A stretch of 64,000 bases of DNA from Pseudofrankia sp. DC12 (GCF_000966285.1 NZ_KQ031391.1:6819879-6883878), one strand, 5' to 3'. Positions 53,781 through 63,681 are shown, numbered from the stretch's first letter. Program-made: numbers and translations. Notes: a model not told the origin generated them from the sequence alone.

Positions 53781-54317
53781 TCATCTTTTCGACCTTGCCC
53801 CCTCGCGATGAAGATCCTCTGCCAACTCCCGATAGAGCAGGAACCTTTCTTTCGGCAAGTCTCTTCCCGCAGACATTTCCTCGAGACGACGACGCGGCAG
53901 GTGAACCGTCAAATCGTCGATTCTTTCGCGCAGTCGATCAGTCGATATTCCTCCGGTCGCGTCACCGCGTTCACTAACGATCTCCGCGATATCACAGAAA
54001 TGAATCAGGAGGGCCAACTCTTGACTCTCCGACAGAACGTCCTGAACGAGTCACGCCCACACTGGCCAGTCCGACCTCGTGAAGAACTCGTCGTTCGCAC
54101 CGCCACCTCGGACCTCGAGTGCCGGGCAGGCCCAAACTGGCCGGGTAATACCTGAGAGGAATTCAGCGCGATCAGCAGCCAGAAGCTCGACTAGCTGCTC
54201 CTCGCCGATGTGGAGCCCCTCGGTGAGATCGACGCACATGTCCAGGTCGTCCGCGGCGATGGGCGTGTAGATCCGACCGAGCAGGCGCAAAATCTTGACG
54301 CGACTTTCATCATCCAC
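53781..54317 (-). pseudogene. Hypothetical protein with one in-frame stop
   Basis: From GTG 54317 (GGAGG eight bases upstream) the frame reads VKILRLLGRIYTPIAADDLD, GLHIGEEQLVELLAADRAEF and TRSDWPVWA to a TGA at 54051. The same frame continues LVQDVLSESQELALLIHFCD, STDRLRERIDDLTVHLPRRR and LLYRELAEDLHREGARSKR to 53781. Both halves look coding, so one nonsense change split a protein of about 178 aa. No family was recognised. Given the locus, another immunity protein is possible. Confidence 0.6.
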
Positions 54318-54479
54318 CGTCAACCCTCCAAATAGGCAGCCTGGCACAAACATCAAAATTAGGCAAGAACCTCGCAGCGCATTCTACGGCATGAGGCCAG
54401 ACTGCAGCGCACGAGTCCCATTGATGAATACCTGGCGCCACGGAAAATTGTTCGCGACACTATTTGCATAACTCTCAAG

Positions 54480-55563
54480 GGCGGCATCAAACGGTCGTAG
54501 CGACGCCCCGATAGGATGATCGCGATGGTGTCGAGGGGCTGGATGGTGGATGGGCGTACGGGAGCGGTTGACGGTGGAGGACCGCGAGGTCATCTCGCGG
54601 GAGTTGAGTCAGGAGCGTTCGGCTCGGTATATCGCCGCTGTGCTCGGTCGTCATCATTCGGGGATCTCCCGGGAGATCGAGCGTAACGGCGGTGCCGCGG
54701 CGTATCGGGCGGTGGATGCGCAGGCACGGTGTGATCTGATGTGCGCCCGCCCGAAGGAACGGAAACTCGTCGCGTCGAAGGAGCTGCACGACGCGGTGAA
54801 CACCGGCCTGGTCGAGAAGTGGTCGCCGAAGCAGATCAGCGAGAGACTGCGCACGGACTTTCCCGACGACGAGAGCATGCGCGTGAGCCACGAAACAATC
54901 TACGAGTGCCTCTACCTCCAGGCGCGCGGCGAGCTGCGGACGGAACTGAAGATCGCGCTGCGTAAGGGCCGGGCCAGGCGGGTCAACCGGTCGCGCAGCA
55001 CCCTGACCAGGGGCGGGATCGTCGGCATGGTCAACATCAGCGAGCGGCCGAAGGAGGCCGAGGACCGCGCCGTCCCCGGTTTCTGGGAGGGCGACCTGAT
55101 CATCGGGAAGGGCAACAAGTCGCAGATCGCCACGCTGGTCGAGCGCACGACCCGGTTCGTGATGTTGGCGCGAATACCGTACGACCGTAACGCCGACAAG
55201 GTCGCCTACCTGCTGGGCAAGAAGATGGAGACCCTGCCCGAGTTCATGCGGAACTCGGTGACCTGGGACCAGGGAAAGGAGATGGCCCGGCACGCCGATT
55301 TCACCGTCCGCACCGGTATTCCCGTGTATTTCTGCGACCCGCACTCACCGTGGCAGCGCGGCTCGAACGAGAACACCAACGGGTTGCTGCGCCAGTACTT
55401 CCCGAAGGGCACCGACCTGTCCTTGCACACGCAGGAAGAACTTGATATGGTGGCCACGCAGCTGAATGGGCGGCCACGGCAGACGCTCAAATGGGCGACG
55501 CCGCTCGAGGTCTTTACCGAGCTGCTGGAAAGTCATGTGTCGCCATGACCGCTTGATTCCGCC
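54480..55563 (+). mobile_element. IS30-family insertion sequence, copy 1
   Basis: 25-bp imperfect terminal repeats: GGCGGCATCAAACGGTCGTA... at 54480-54504 and the complement of GGCGGAATCAAGCGGTCATG... at 55539-55563. Length 1084 bp with one transposase gene. Its right end sits inside a membrane-protein gene. The same right end reappears, inverted, at 63927. Confidence 0.9.
54550..55548 (+). CDS. IS30-family transposase
   Basis: 332 aa. N-terminal HTH: LTVEDREVISRELSQERSAR then LGRHHSGISREIERNG. WSPKQISERLRTDF and VSHETIYECLY follow. The DDE core is PGFWEGDLIIGKGNKSQIAT (Asp), MRNSVTWDQGKEMARH (Asp) and YFCDPHSPWQRGSNENTNGL (Glu). All catalytic acids are present and the frame is intact. Confidence 0.95.
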   Translation: MGVRERLTVEDREVISRELSQERSARYIAAVLGRHHSGISREIERNGGAAAYRAVDAQARCDLMCARPKERKLVASKELHDAVNTGLVEKWSPKQISERLRTDFPDDESMRVSHETIYECLYLQARGELRTELKIALRKGRARRVNRSRSTLTRGGIVGMVNISERPKEAEDRAVPGFWEGDLIIGKGNKSQIATLVERTTRFVMLARIPYDRNADKVAYLLGKKMETLPEFMRNSVTWDQGKEMARHADFTVRTGIPVYFCDPHSPWQRGSNENTNGLLRQYFPKGTDLSLHTQEELDMVATQLNGRPRQTLKWATPLEVFTELLESHVSP

Positions 55564-55922
55564 CCCGTTGTGATTCCGACTGTGCCAACACCTCGGCGGC
55601 GCAGCCCCGCCACGACCTCCCCGGCCTCAACTGGGCGGCCCACGACCCAGCCCGGCGGCTCGACGGGCGGTTGCGCGCCCAGCCCTCCCCTAGACTCTCC
55701 CGCCTGCAGACGAACGGCTGCCCCCGCCGCCAACGCCGCAAGCAGGCTCACAACGCCCGCCGACCAGAACGCGTGGGCACGCGCCGCGTCGAACACTCCC
55801 GGCCAGCGCTCTTGACCTGATACGACATTGATCAGAACGGCGCCAGCGTTCGCCGACACCACCGCGCATCCCGCAAGCACCACCGCCAGGCGCTGGGACC
55901 CCCGTCCGCTGGACACAGACAC
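55564..55922 (-). pseudogene. Membrane-protein N-terminus truncated by IS30
   Basis: From GTG 55922 it reads RLAVVLAGCAVVSANAGAVL, SGQERWPGVFDAARAHAFWS and AGVVSLLAALAAGAAVRLQ: two hydrophobic segments around a WPG motif. Then comes a linker that runs straight into the IS30 end. In Frankia-type genomes this layout often starts large NACHT or TPR signalling proteins. That identification is from pattern memory only. The rest of the gene is missing on the other side of the IS. Confidence 0.55.
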
Positions 55923-56029
55923 CTCGCAGTCGTAGAAGCACCATGCGTATCATCCAACGCCTCCGCCTAGCAGCGAGGCTCCGTTCGAACGGGCCGCCAA
56001 AAACGTCGCCTTGACTTCTGAGGAGGTGC

Positions 56030-56533
56030 TTAGCCCAGGACGCCAGTCGAGCCGTCCGTCAGTTCCCGCAGGATGTCGGCGTGCCCAGCGTGGCGGGCGG
56101 TCTCCTCGATCATGTGCACGTAGATCCAACGCACCGAGACCTGGCCCGCGTCGGGATGCGGGATCACATCGTCAAGCGCGAAACCCGCGGCCGCTCGCCG
56201 GGACACGGCGCAAACGCGCTCATACTCCTCGATCAGGACGCTCGGAGTATGGGCATCAGAGAGTTCCCACGAGCTGTCTGGCAGCTCGGGGTCCTCCCCC
56301 GTCAGCCGGTGGAACCAATTGCGTTCCACCGTGGTCAGGTGGCGCACAAGGCCCGCGAGAGTGGTCATCGATGGCACCAGCCTCGCCCTTGCCGCCTGGT
56401 CATCGACTCCCGCGATCTTGTGCACCACGATGTCTCGGTAGAAGTCCAGGAAGGCTTCTAGGATCTCGCGTTCTTCAGCGGTGTTCGCGCGCATGACCCG
56501 CAGCGCCGGCGGGCGCGGGGGAGGTGATTCCAT
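56030..56533 (-). CDS. DinB/DUF664-family protein
   Basis: 167 aa. Four-helix DinB fold: LEAFLDFYRDIVVHKIAGVD, LAGLVRHLTTVERNWFHRLT, YERVCAVSRRAAAGFALDDV and VRWIYVHMIEETARHAGHAD. The three metal-binding histidines are the ones in LVRHLT, HMIEETARHAGH. Members are thiol-dependent S-transferases or of unknown function; in actinobacteria some use mycothiol. ATG 56533 was chosen; ATG 56494 and TTG 56581 are alternatives. Confidence 0.85.
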   Translation of the reverse strand: MESPPPRPPALRVMRANTAEEREILEAFLDFYRDIVVHKIAGVDDQAARARLVPSMTTLAGLVRHLTTVERNWFHRLTGEDPELPDSSWELSDAHTPSVLIEEYERVCAVSRRAAAGFALDDVIPHPDAGQVSVRWIYVHMIEETARHAGHADILRELTDGSTGVLG

Positions 56534-56673
56534 GTCGGCACCGTACTGCGCCAGATGCTCTTCCACTGCATCCAGAACCAAGCGTCGACGGTCTGTCGAG
56601 GCCTGTGCGACTCGTCCCGGCCGTCATGCGGTCTCCGGGGGGGCTCGCGGTCACAGGGATTGTGAGACGTCCG

Positions 56674-59600
56674 CTAAAACCCGAGGGTAAGAGCGATGGG
56701 GAACTCCATGTCGGCCGCGTGGTCGTAGGCATGGGCGGCTTGCGGATCGTGGGGGCGGTCGCCGAGGGCTGCACGGGTTGGGTCCGGGCTCGTCATGGCG
56801 GGTGTTCCGAGGGGAAGTCCGAGGTGATGATGGCGGTAGTGCTCGATGCGTTGGGCGGCCGCGTCCCATGCGTCGGTCTCGCCTGGCTCGGGCGGGCGGG
56901 GGCCGAGCATTGCGGTCAGATAGCCGGTCGGTTCGGCCGTCACACGTAGGACGGCGGCGGAGACCTGGTGGTCCAGCGCCGCATTGAGACGGCTGAACCG
57001 CGCCTGCGCGAATTCGCTGGTGGCGGCATCGGCCTGTTCCGCTCTGGCCAGTCCGGTGGACCCGTGGAGCTGCTCGGCGAGGGATCGCCCTTCGGCGTGT
57101 AGGACAGCGGTCGGCCGGGTCGCGAGATGGTTTGCCTCAGCCGTCGCGAGGCGCCCGCTGGCGTTGGCCCATTCCTGCAGCGCGGTGTGGGGAGCGGGCA
57201 GTTCGTACGCCGCCGGATCGACGCGGGCGGCCTCGCACAACTGGGTGACGCGGTCGGCCAGCACGGGCGCGCCGGCGCGGACGCCGGTGAGTGGTTCGCG
57301 GCCGAGGGCCGCGGCGAGATCGGCCGGTGCTTGCCCGTGGTCGAGCAGTGCGTGGAGGCCGGCGACAGCCCGGTCGCGGGGGACGGATTCGGCTGGGCTG
57401 TGGAAGCGCGCGCGCGTCCGTTCAGGGAGCGCGGCGGTCCAGGCCTGGGCGAGGTGGACGGCCTGGTCGTGGTGGCGCAGCCACGGGTCGCGCTGCCGGT
57501 CGTCCGGCGCAGTGTCGCGGGGCGGCTCGGGATTGTCGATGTCACCGAGAGGCTGACAGCGGGCGCGGTAGATGGCGAGAGCTGCGACGGCGTCGTCCCA
57601 GATCGCCCGATCGGGACCGGCTGGCGGTCGCGGGCCGATTCGGTCGACGACGGTGCTGGGTGGCTTCGCAAGAGCGGCGGCGCGTAGCGCGGCCTCGGCG
57701 GCGAGTTCGGCGCGTCGCCAGAGCACCTGACTCGGCAGCCCCGCCCGGTCCGTACCGTCGTTCGCCGCATCGGCTGGAGAGGCGGACGCGCCTGACGCGC
57801 TCGGCGGTGCGGTAACGCGACCAGCCGAGGCCCGCGGGCGCGCCGTGCCGGCCAGGCGTTGCGCGGCGAGCTCGGCGAGCGTGTGAAGGCGGCGCAATTC
57901 GTGCACCACACGGGCGTCGGGGTCGTGTTCGGTCGCGAGCCGTTCGGGCTGGGAACGGCCGAGCCGATCAGCCAGCCGGTCCAGTGGATCGCCTGGCTCT
58001 CGGCCTGCGGGCAGCCAGCTTTCGTCGTCGTCGCGGTCATCGAGCTGGTCGCGACGCAGGACGTAGGCGTGTAGGTCGGTGCGAGCGCGCGACAGCATCA
58101 CGTACAGCCCGGCGCGGGAGGTGTCGTCGGGCACGATGGCGCGGGCGGTGTCCATGGTGGTGCCCTGGGCCTTGGCTGCGGTGATGGCATAGGCGTGGCC
58201 GAGACCTCCGTCGCGGCCGTCGTCGAACCGCCACGTCAGGTACTCCCACGGCACGCGCACCCAGCCCTTGTTCGGGAAAGCGACCGTCACGGCCTGCTCC
58301 GCCGGGTCGTCGGTGTCGAGGTGGATGGCCGCGATGACACCGAGGGTGCCGGTCCGGATGTAGGCCGAGCGTGGCTTGCCGGCCGGGACGAGGGTGTGGC
58401 CGGCCTGGGTCAGGGTGATGACCTCGTCGCCGACCTGGAACTGGCGGCCCGCCACGGTCAGTGCCGGCCCGGTCAGCGTGCCGTCGGCGGTAAGCAGCGC
58501 CCGAGCCGTCTGGTTGAGGGCATCGACATCGCGGTGCCGTTCGGCCATCATCTGCACCATCACCGGCCGGGCCGGCGTGGTCTCCCCCGAGCCGCGCCGC
58601 GCCCGGCCGGCCCTGTCTGAACGCGCCGCCGTCGGCGCAATGCGACGTTGGCGCTCGGCATACCAATCGGCGACAGCGCGATCGAGCACGCTGTCCGCGG
58701 TGTCGGCGACGTGGATGCGGCCGGTCGCGGCGAGCCGTTCGAGGGCGGCGCGCGCCGCCGGCGCGGTGTCGGCGCGCAGCGCCGCGAGCGCGGCGCGGAC
58801 CGGCGCCATCTCCGGCCCGGCCTGGCGGTGGACCGTCGCAAGCGCCGGCACATCCGGGGTCTGTTCGACGAGGTGGCGGAACCAGCCGCCCGCCGCGACC
58901 GACCCCAACTGGGCTGGATCACCGAGCAGAATGACGACGGTCCCGGTGCGGGTCGCGTAGCGCAGCAGCCGTTCGGCGTCGCGGGTCGAGACCTGAGTGG
59001 CCTCGTCGACGATGAGCACCGACCCGGCCGGCCACACGTCCGCCGGCTCGTCGAGGTTGTCCAGCAACGTCAGCCAGCCGGCGACGACACGGGCCGGGAT
59101 CCCGATCCGCTCGGCGAGCTCCTCGGCCTGGCGGCCACCGTGCGCAGTCGCCAGCACCGTGCGTCCCACGGCCCGCAGGACGCCGGTGAGCGCACGCATC
59201 GCCTCGGTCTTGCCAGTCCCCGCTGGTCCGACCGCCAGGCGGACCAGATCTCCGCTGGTCAGCAGCCGCCGGACAAGCTCCACCTGCTCCGCGGCCAGCA
59301 CCGGCGCTTCATCACGCCCGCCGCCGGGTGCTGTGGCCGACCCGGCTGGCCCGCCAGGTGAGGCCGCCGTCCGCAGCCAGGCCTGAAGGATTTCGGGGGC
59401 GACGAGCAGACGCGGGGCCGCGCCGGCACTGACCTGGCCCTGCCGGTATGACGCGAGCAGCGCCTCCTCCGCGGCCAACATCCCTTCGACCGTGTACAGC
59501 GGCTCGGGCTCCCGCCGGTGCCGGGGCTGCTCGGGCTGCTGGAGCAGGACGACCCGCTGGTCGGCAAGAAACCGGTCCGCCAGCCGCTCGATCTCCTCCG

Positions 59601-61089
59601 CGCCCAGCCAATCGCCAGCCCAGCCGGCGACCTGCTGGACCACATCCCGACGCAGGAACGTCGTCGCATGCTCGGTCAGCCCGACAGCTCCGGTCAGCCG
59701 CGCGAACAACGCCTCGATGTCTCCCTCCCCCACGTGGACCTGTCGTCGTTGCGGCGTCGGAGCGGACAGCGCGGGCGCCAACCGCCGCACCTGGTCAACC
59801 GTGTAACCAGCGGCGGTGAGCTTCTCGGCCTGCAATGCGCGGACCTGATCGTCGGCCAGGACCCGTTTCGGTGCCCGCGAGCTGCGTTTCGCCGCAGCCG
59901 CGGTCGCCGCCGACGGCTCAAGGCCCTGGGCGACCAACTGCGCGAACTCGTCGGCCACCTGGCCGCTGCGCGTCGAGAACGCCGCCAGGAGATCGGCGGG
60001 GAACCCGGCGATCTCGGCAACACCGCGCCGGGCCGGTTCCCAGACGATTCCGCGCCGCGCCGACAGCTCCTGGCGCAGCACCGCCGCGCCGACATAGCCC
60101 GCTGTCTTCACCGTCGCCAACAACACCTCGCCGTCGACCGCCCGCCATTCCCAGCCTGCCTGTGACGACTGTGTTCCGGGTGGATCGGCAGGTACGGCGA
60201 CCGCATTGATAACGATGTTGTGGATGTGCAGGTGCGCCTCATCGTTACGCGAGAGCTCGTGCAGGTAGGACGCGACCGCGAGTCCCACGGCCCGCCGGTT
60301 TTCCCCGCCGACCATCCCGAACACGGCGTGCCGTTCGAGGTAGCGGATCGTCGCATCCACGGCCGCGTCGAACGCGGCAGCGACATCCGCCCGCATCGCC
60401 TCGTCGCCGAACGCCCACAGCAATGACACCGACTTCGGCGCCGCGCACACCACATCGAACCCGAGCACCGTCGCCGGCGGGGTCCGCTGGGCGCACCATC
60501 GCATCAGGTCTTCACGGCGCACAAGCCACGCGCCGTCGGAGCGCCGCGTGCCGACGAGGTCGTCAGCCCTCCGCCGGGACGAGCGCCGCGCGGCGTCAGC
60601 GACGTCGCCGACGCGCTCCTCGCCGGCCGCGGACGCGCCGCCCGAGGAGCCGTCCAAGGACGCCCGCGCGGTCGGAGAGGCGGAGGTCCGCTTGACCAAG
60701 GAACGCAGGTACGCCGCACTCACCCCCGCCACGAGGCCCGCCTCAGCGAGCGTCAACCACTCTCGATCCTCACCGGCGGCCAAGCGGCCGGCCGGGCCCG
60801 CGGCTGGCCGCCGTACCCGGCCGGCGGACCCGGAGGCGCCGAGCAATGGACGGCCGGTCACCGCGTGCTTCCCACGCAACAGGCGCTCCAACGCAAGCCC
60901 GGATACCTCCCCACGCAGGCCGACCAGCTCCGCTCCGGCCCCACACGCTCGGCCGATCGCCTGGCCGCCGTAGTAGCGAGCCAGAGGATCAGCGCCTCCC
61001 TGCACGTACGCCACCACCGCCCGCGCGGCTTGGGCCACATCAAACGGATCCCGCGCCCGCACCCGCAGAACCCGCGCCGTCGCGATCAC
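56674..61089 (-). CDS. MobF-type conjugative relaxase / helicase (TrwC/TraA-like)
   Basis: 1471 aa from GTG 61089, with GGGAAGG about 10 bases upstream; the frame is open to 61401. The N-terminal relaxase domain has a tyrosine pair (PLARYYGGQA, about residue 38), VVCAAPKSVSLLWAFG and the metal-binding HLHIHNIVIN (about 286). The helicase domain has Walker A VGPAGTGKTEAMRAL (about 624), Walker B VLIVDEATQVS (about 696), LLGDPAQLGSV, and HAYAITAAKAQGTTMD with VMLSRARTDLHAYVL. Such proteins nick oriT and unwind the transferred strand. About 400 C-terminal residues are helical. No type IV secretion or coupling-protein gene is in the window. Confidence 0.92.
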   Translation of the reverse strand: MIATARVLRVRARDPFDVAQAARAVVAYVQGGADPLARYYGGQAIGRACGAGAELVGLRGEVSGLALERLLRGKHAVTGRPLLGASGSAGRVRRPAAGPAGRLAAGEDREWLTLAEAGLVAGVSAAYLRSLVKRTSASPTARASLDGSSGGASAAGEERVGDVADAARRSSRRRADDLVGTRRSDGAWLVRREDLMRWCAQRTPPATVLGFDVVCAAPKSVSLLWAFGDEAMRADVAAAFDAAVDATIRYLERHAVFGMVGGENRRAVGLAVASYLHELSRNDEAHLHIHNIVINAVAVPADPPGTQSSQAGWEWRAVDGEVLLATVKTAGYVGAAVLRQELSARRGIVWEPARRGVAEIAGFPADLLAAFSTRSGQVADEFAQLVAQGLEPSAATAAAAKRSSRAPKRVLADDQVRALQAEKLTAAGYTVDQVRRLAPALSAPTPQRRQVHVGEGDIEALFARLTGAVGLTEHATTFLRRDVVQQVAGWAGDWLGAEEIERLADRFLADQRVVLLQQPEQPRHRREPEPLYTVEGMLAAEEALLASYRQGQVSAGAAPRLLVAPEILQAWLRTAASPGGPAGSATAPGGGRDEAPVLAAEQVELVRRLLTSGDLVRLAVGPAGTGKTEAMRALTGVLRAVGRTVLATAHGGRQAEELAERIGIPARVVAGWLTLLDNLDEPADVWPAGSVLIVDEATQVSTRDAERLLRYATRTGTVVILLGDPAQLGSVAAGGWFRHLVEQTPDVPALATVHRQAGPEMAPVRAALAALRADTAPAARAALERLAATGRIHVADTADSVLDRAVADWYAERQRRIAPTAARSDRAGRARRGSGETTPARPVMVQMMAERHRDVDALNQTARALLTADGTLTGPALTVAGRQFQVGDEVITLTQAGHTLVPAGKPRSAYIRTGTLGVIAAIHLDTDDPAEQAVTVAFPNKGWVRVPWEYLTWRFDDGRDGGLGHAYAITAAKAQGTTMDTARAIVPDDTSRAGLYVMLSRARTDLHAYVLRRDQLDDRDDDESWLPAGREPGDPLDRLADRLGRSQPERLATEHDPDARVVHELRRLHTLAELAAQRLAGTARPRASAGRVTAPPSASGASASPADAANDGTDRAGLPSQVLWRRAELAAEAALRAAALAKPPSTVVDRIGPRPPAGPDRAIWDDAVAALAIYRARCQPLGDIDNPEPPRDTAPDDRQRDPWLRHHDQAVHLAQAWTAALPERTRARFHSPAESVPRDRAVAGLHALLDHGQAPADLAAALGREPLTGVRAGAPVLADRVTQLCEAARVDPAAYELPAPHTALQEWANASGRLATAEANHLATRPTAVLHAEGRSLAEQLHGSTGLARAEQADAATSEFAQARFSRLNAALDHQVSAAVLRVTAEPTGYLTAMLGPRPPEPGETDAWDAAAQRIEHYRHHHLGLPLGTPAMTSPDPTRAALGDRPHDPQAAHAYDHAADMEFPIALTLGF

Positions 61090-61972
61090 GAGCCCGTGCC
61101 TTCCCTGCGCCCCAGATTCGGCCAGGGCGCCGCCGAACGACGCCGCGACCGAAGCGACCGGGGCGAGACACCACAAGGCGACGGCGTGCCCGTCCACCAG
61201 CTGGACGCGGTCCGCACGACTGAGAGAGCACGGTGCTGAGCATCGAGTGCTCTGACCGGCCGAATCGCCTGCCTGGGCATGAAGCCTCCCGGCCCGGCGC
61301 ACACAGCGAACCGGCTCCGCCAGCCAGATGCGCGCAGGGACTCCCGACGCTCCCGGGCCACGACATCGCGCGTCACATCGCAGCCTCATCGCCTCCGACA
61401 TCGCTCAAGGTCCGCGCATCCGCGACGCCATCGACAGCGCCATCGCGACCACGGTCGGAAACATCACGGTGATCGCGATCTCGGGATCTACGGACCGCCC
61501 GGCCGACGCCGCCACTCGCCAACCGTCGGGCCTACTTCATCCGCAGCGCCGAGCCCCCGATTGATGGTCATCAGGCGATGTCCGCGCCGAGGCGTTACGT
61601 AACGCTGCGAACAGCACCTGCCTCGCGGGGACGTCATCGAGGGGTTGCCCAACCCACGGCCCGCACGCACGCTCCGGGCCCGCCGCGGTGAGGACGCGAT
61701 GTTCGGTTAACGCGAGGTTGATCGTCTGGCCGACGAGGGAGATCATCGGTCAGCTCGATCTCGCGGACGCGCGCCTGGCTGGCCGCCGGCCGGTCCGGTC
61801 TCGCCCGCCGTTTTGCGGGGAAGAGCGCGACCGCGCCGGCTCGCGTGGCCGCGTCCCGCCATGCTCCGAGAGGCGGCGTAGACGCGACGAGGCCCTCGTG
61901 GGGGGCCGGTGAGGGTCAGGGTGGGGGCGGTCGGATGGACGGTGGGATGTAACCGGGTGGGTGGTGCTGGAC
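61090..61972. promoter_or_regulatory. Upstream region of relaxase and sigma-factor genes, with a 14-bp palindrome
   Basis: About 880 bp between divergent genes. The perfect palindrome GCGTTACGTAACGC (61592-61605) is the most striking site and could bind a dimeric regulator, or belong to the transfer origin. The relaxase frame extends to 61401 without conserved features. No clear gene is seen; short frames here are not convincing. Confidence 0.5.
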
Positions 61973-62587
61973 ATGAACAGGGTGACGCCCCGCGGAAGGA
62001 CTGTCCCTGTGCCTGCCAGTTTGGCCGTGCCCTCGTTCGAGGCGCTGTTCCGGGAGCACCGTGGGGCGGTCCTGCGGTTCGCGCAGCGGCGCCTTGGCAG
62101 TGACGAGGCCGCCTGGGACGTCGTGTCGGAGACTTTCCTCGCGGCTTGGCGGCATTGGCAGCGGCGCCCCGCCACTTCGGAGGAGACCCGGGCGTGGCTG
62201 TACGGAATCGCCGGCAATGTCGTGCGTAACCAGCGCCGCGCGGGAATCCGGCGGCTACGGCTCGAAGTCCGGATGGTCGGGTTCGGGCTTGCCACGGACC
62301 CGGCCGCCCTGACCGATGAGGACATCGCGGACGAGGCGGTACGCAGAGACACCGCCTGGCAGGCGTTGGAGCGGCTTTCTCCGGATGACCGGGAGATCCT
62401 GCAACTCGCCGGCTGGGAGGGACTGGACCTTCACGGCCTGTCGGTCGCTCTGGCGGTTTCCACCTCCACGGCGAAGGTGCGTCTGCACCGTGCCCGGCGC
62501 CGTCTTGAGGCGGCCCTGGCAGAAGCCGCCTCAACGCCGACCGTCACCGCACTCCCAGCCTCGCTCACCTTCAAGGAAGGGTCATGA
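61973..62587 (+). CDS. ECF-type RNA polymerase sigma factor
   Basis: 204 aa from ATG 61973 (GTG 61961 also open). Region 2: FEALFREHRGAVLRFAQRRL, VVSETFLAAWRHWQRRP and TRAWLYGIAGNVVRNQRR. Region 4: ALERLSPDDREILQLAGWEG then LSVALAVSTSTAKVRLHRAR. It directs RNA polymerase to a small set of promoters. It is translationally coupled (ATGA overlap) to the membrane protein that follows, the usual position of a controlling partner. Confidence 0.93.
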   Translation: MNRVTPRGRTVPVPASLAVPSFEALFREHRGAVLRFAQRRLGSDEAAWDVVSETFLAAWRHWQRRPATSEETRAWLYGIAGNVVRNQRRAGIRRLRLEVRMVGFGLATDPAALTDEDIADEAVRRDTAWQALERLSPDDREILQLAGWEGLDLHGLSVALAVSTSTAKVRLHRARRRLEAALAEAASTPTVTALPASLTFKEGS

Positions 62588-63681
62588 TGTCCGACCGCGA
62601 CGGCCGTGGCGACATCGACGATCTCGTCGTTGTGCGCGCGCTCCTCAGCGCCTCCAACCCGGTGGCGGACGACCCCCTCGACGACATCGAGCAACGGCGC
62701 GGCGAGCACCTGCTGGCTCTCCTGCTCGCCGATTCGTCCGCCCAATCCCACCGGCGCGGGGAGAGACTTGATCGCGGCACCACCTTGCGCCGCCGTCACG
62801 TCCTGACGGCGGCGGCCACGATCCTGGTGCTCGCGAGCGCGATCGTGGGGCTCACGACCGTACGAACACACGACCGGGCCACGGCCACGCCCCTGCTGCC
62901 GACACCTCTGTTCACCGCGACCGCGGGCGATCACGATCGTGCCGTGGTGGCGTTGTCGGACGCGGCCCGCCGGCAGCGAGGGAGCGCGCAGGCCGGGACC
63001 GGTCCGGTCCTCTACGCCCGCAGCCAGACCTACGGACTCGATGTCGCCATCGCCGACCACAAGTCGACGACCACCGCTCGTACGACGATCACGGACGAGT
63101 GGCGTGGCAGCGACGGGACGGTGCGGACTGACCGGTACAACCAGCAGGTCGACCGCGCCGGCGCGGACATTGGCGGTCCGACCCCCGTCGACGACGACCG
63201 ATTCGCGGGCAGATCCGACCGTCCGCCAGCGCCCCCCGAGTCCGATCCGGCCCTGACTCCCACCGACCCCGCGCAGATTCTGGCGAGACTGAAGGCCTAT
63301 GCCACAGCGGCCGGTCACCCCGTCGACCTCACGGTCGCGGCTGATGTCCTCAGCACCCTGCGTACTGGCCTGACGAGCCCGGCGCAGAACGCCGCGCTCT
63401 ACGACGTCCTCGCGCAGATCCCCGAGGTCTTCGACCTCGGGCCGACCCGTGACCACGCCGGCCGGCCCGGTCGCGCGGTGGGCCTGGTGGTCTCTGACCA
63501 GTCCAGCCTCAGTCTCGCCACCGAGTATCTGATCTTCTCCGACACTGGTGCGCCGCTGACCATCGAACAGGTCGCCGCGCCACCGCCCCCCGGACTGCAC
63601 CTTCCCAACGTCCCGACCGTCGAGAGCTACACCGAACTCATCACGGCCCGGCGCGTTCCCACCATCGGCGCCACCACGTGA
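62584..63681 (+). CDS. CU044_5270-type membrane protein, partner of the ECF sigma factor
   Basis: 365 aa. A cytoplasmic segment of about 70 residues (DDIEQRRGEHLLALLLADS) precedes one membrane helix (HVLTAAATILVLASAIVGLT). An extracytoplasmic domain of about 270 residues follows, with GPVLYARSQTYGLDV, TDEWRGSDGTVRTDRYNQQ and LYDVLAQIPEVFDLGPTRDH. This layout fits the actinobacterial CU044_5270 family found behind ECF sigma genes, thought to act as anti-sigma or sensor proteins. It overlaps the sigma gene by ATGA. No zinc-binding HxxxCxxC is present. Confidence 0.82.
   Translation: MMSDRDGRGDIDDLVVVRALLSASNPVADDPLDDIEQRRGEHLLALLLADSSAQSHRRGERLDRGTTLRRRHVLTAAATILVLASAIVGLTTVRTHDRATATPLLPTPLFTATAGDHDRAVVALSDAARRQRGSAQAGTGPVLYARSQTYGLDVAIADHKSTTTARTTITDEWRGSDGTVRTDRYNQQVDRAGADIGGPTPVDDDRFAGRSDRPPAPPESDPALTPTDPAQILARLKAYATAAGHPVDLTVAADVLSTLRTGLTSPAQNAALYDVLAQIPEVFDLGPTRDHAGRPGRAVGLVVSDQSSLSLATEYLIFSDTGAPLTIEQVAAPPPPGLHLPNVPTVESYTELITARRVPTIGATT

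Noticed and set aside
61328..61564. 78-codon plus-strand frame upstream of the sigma gene
   Set aside because: A short hydrophobic stretch only (NITVIAISGS); no start context or family, overlapping the relaxase frame extension.
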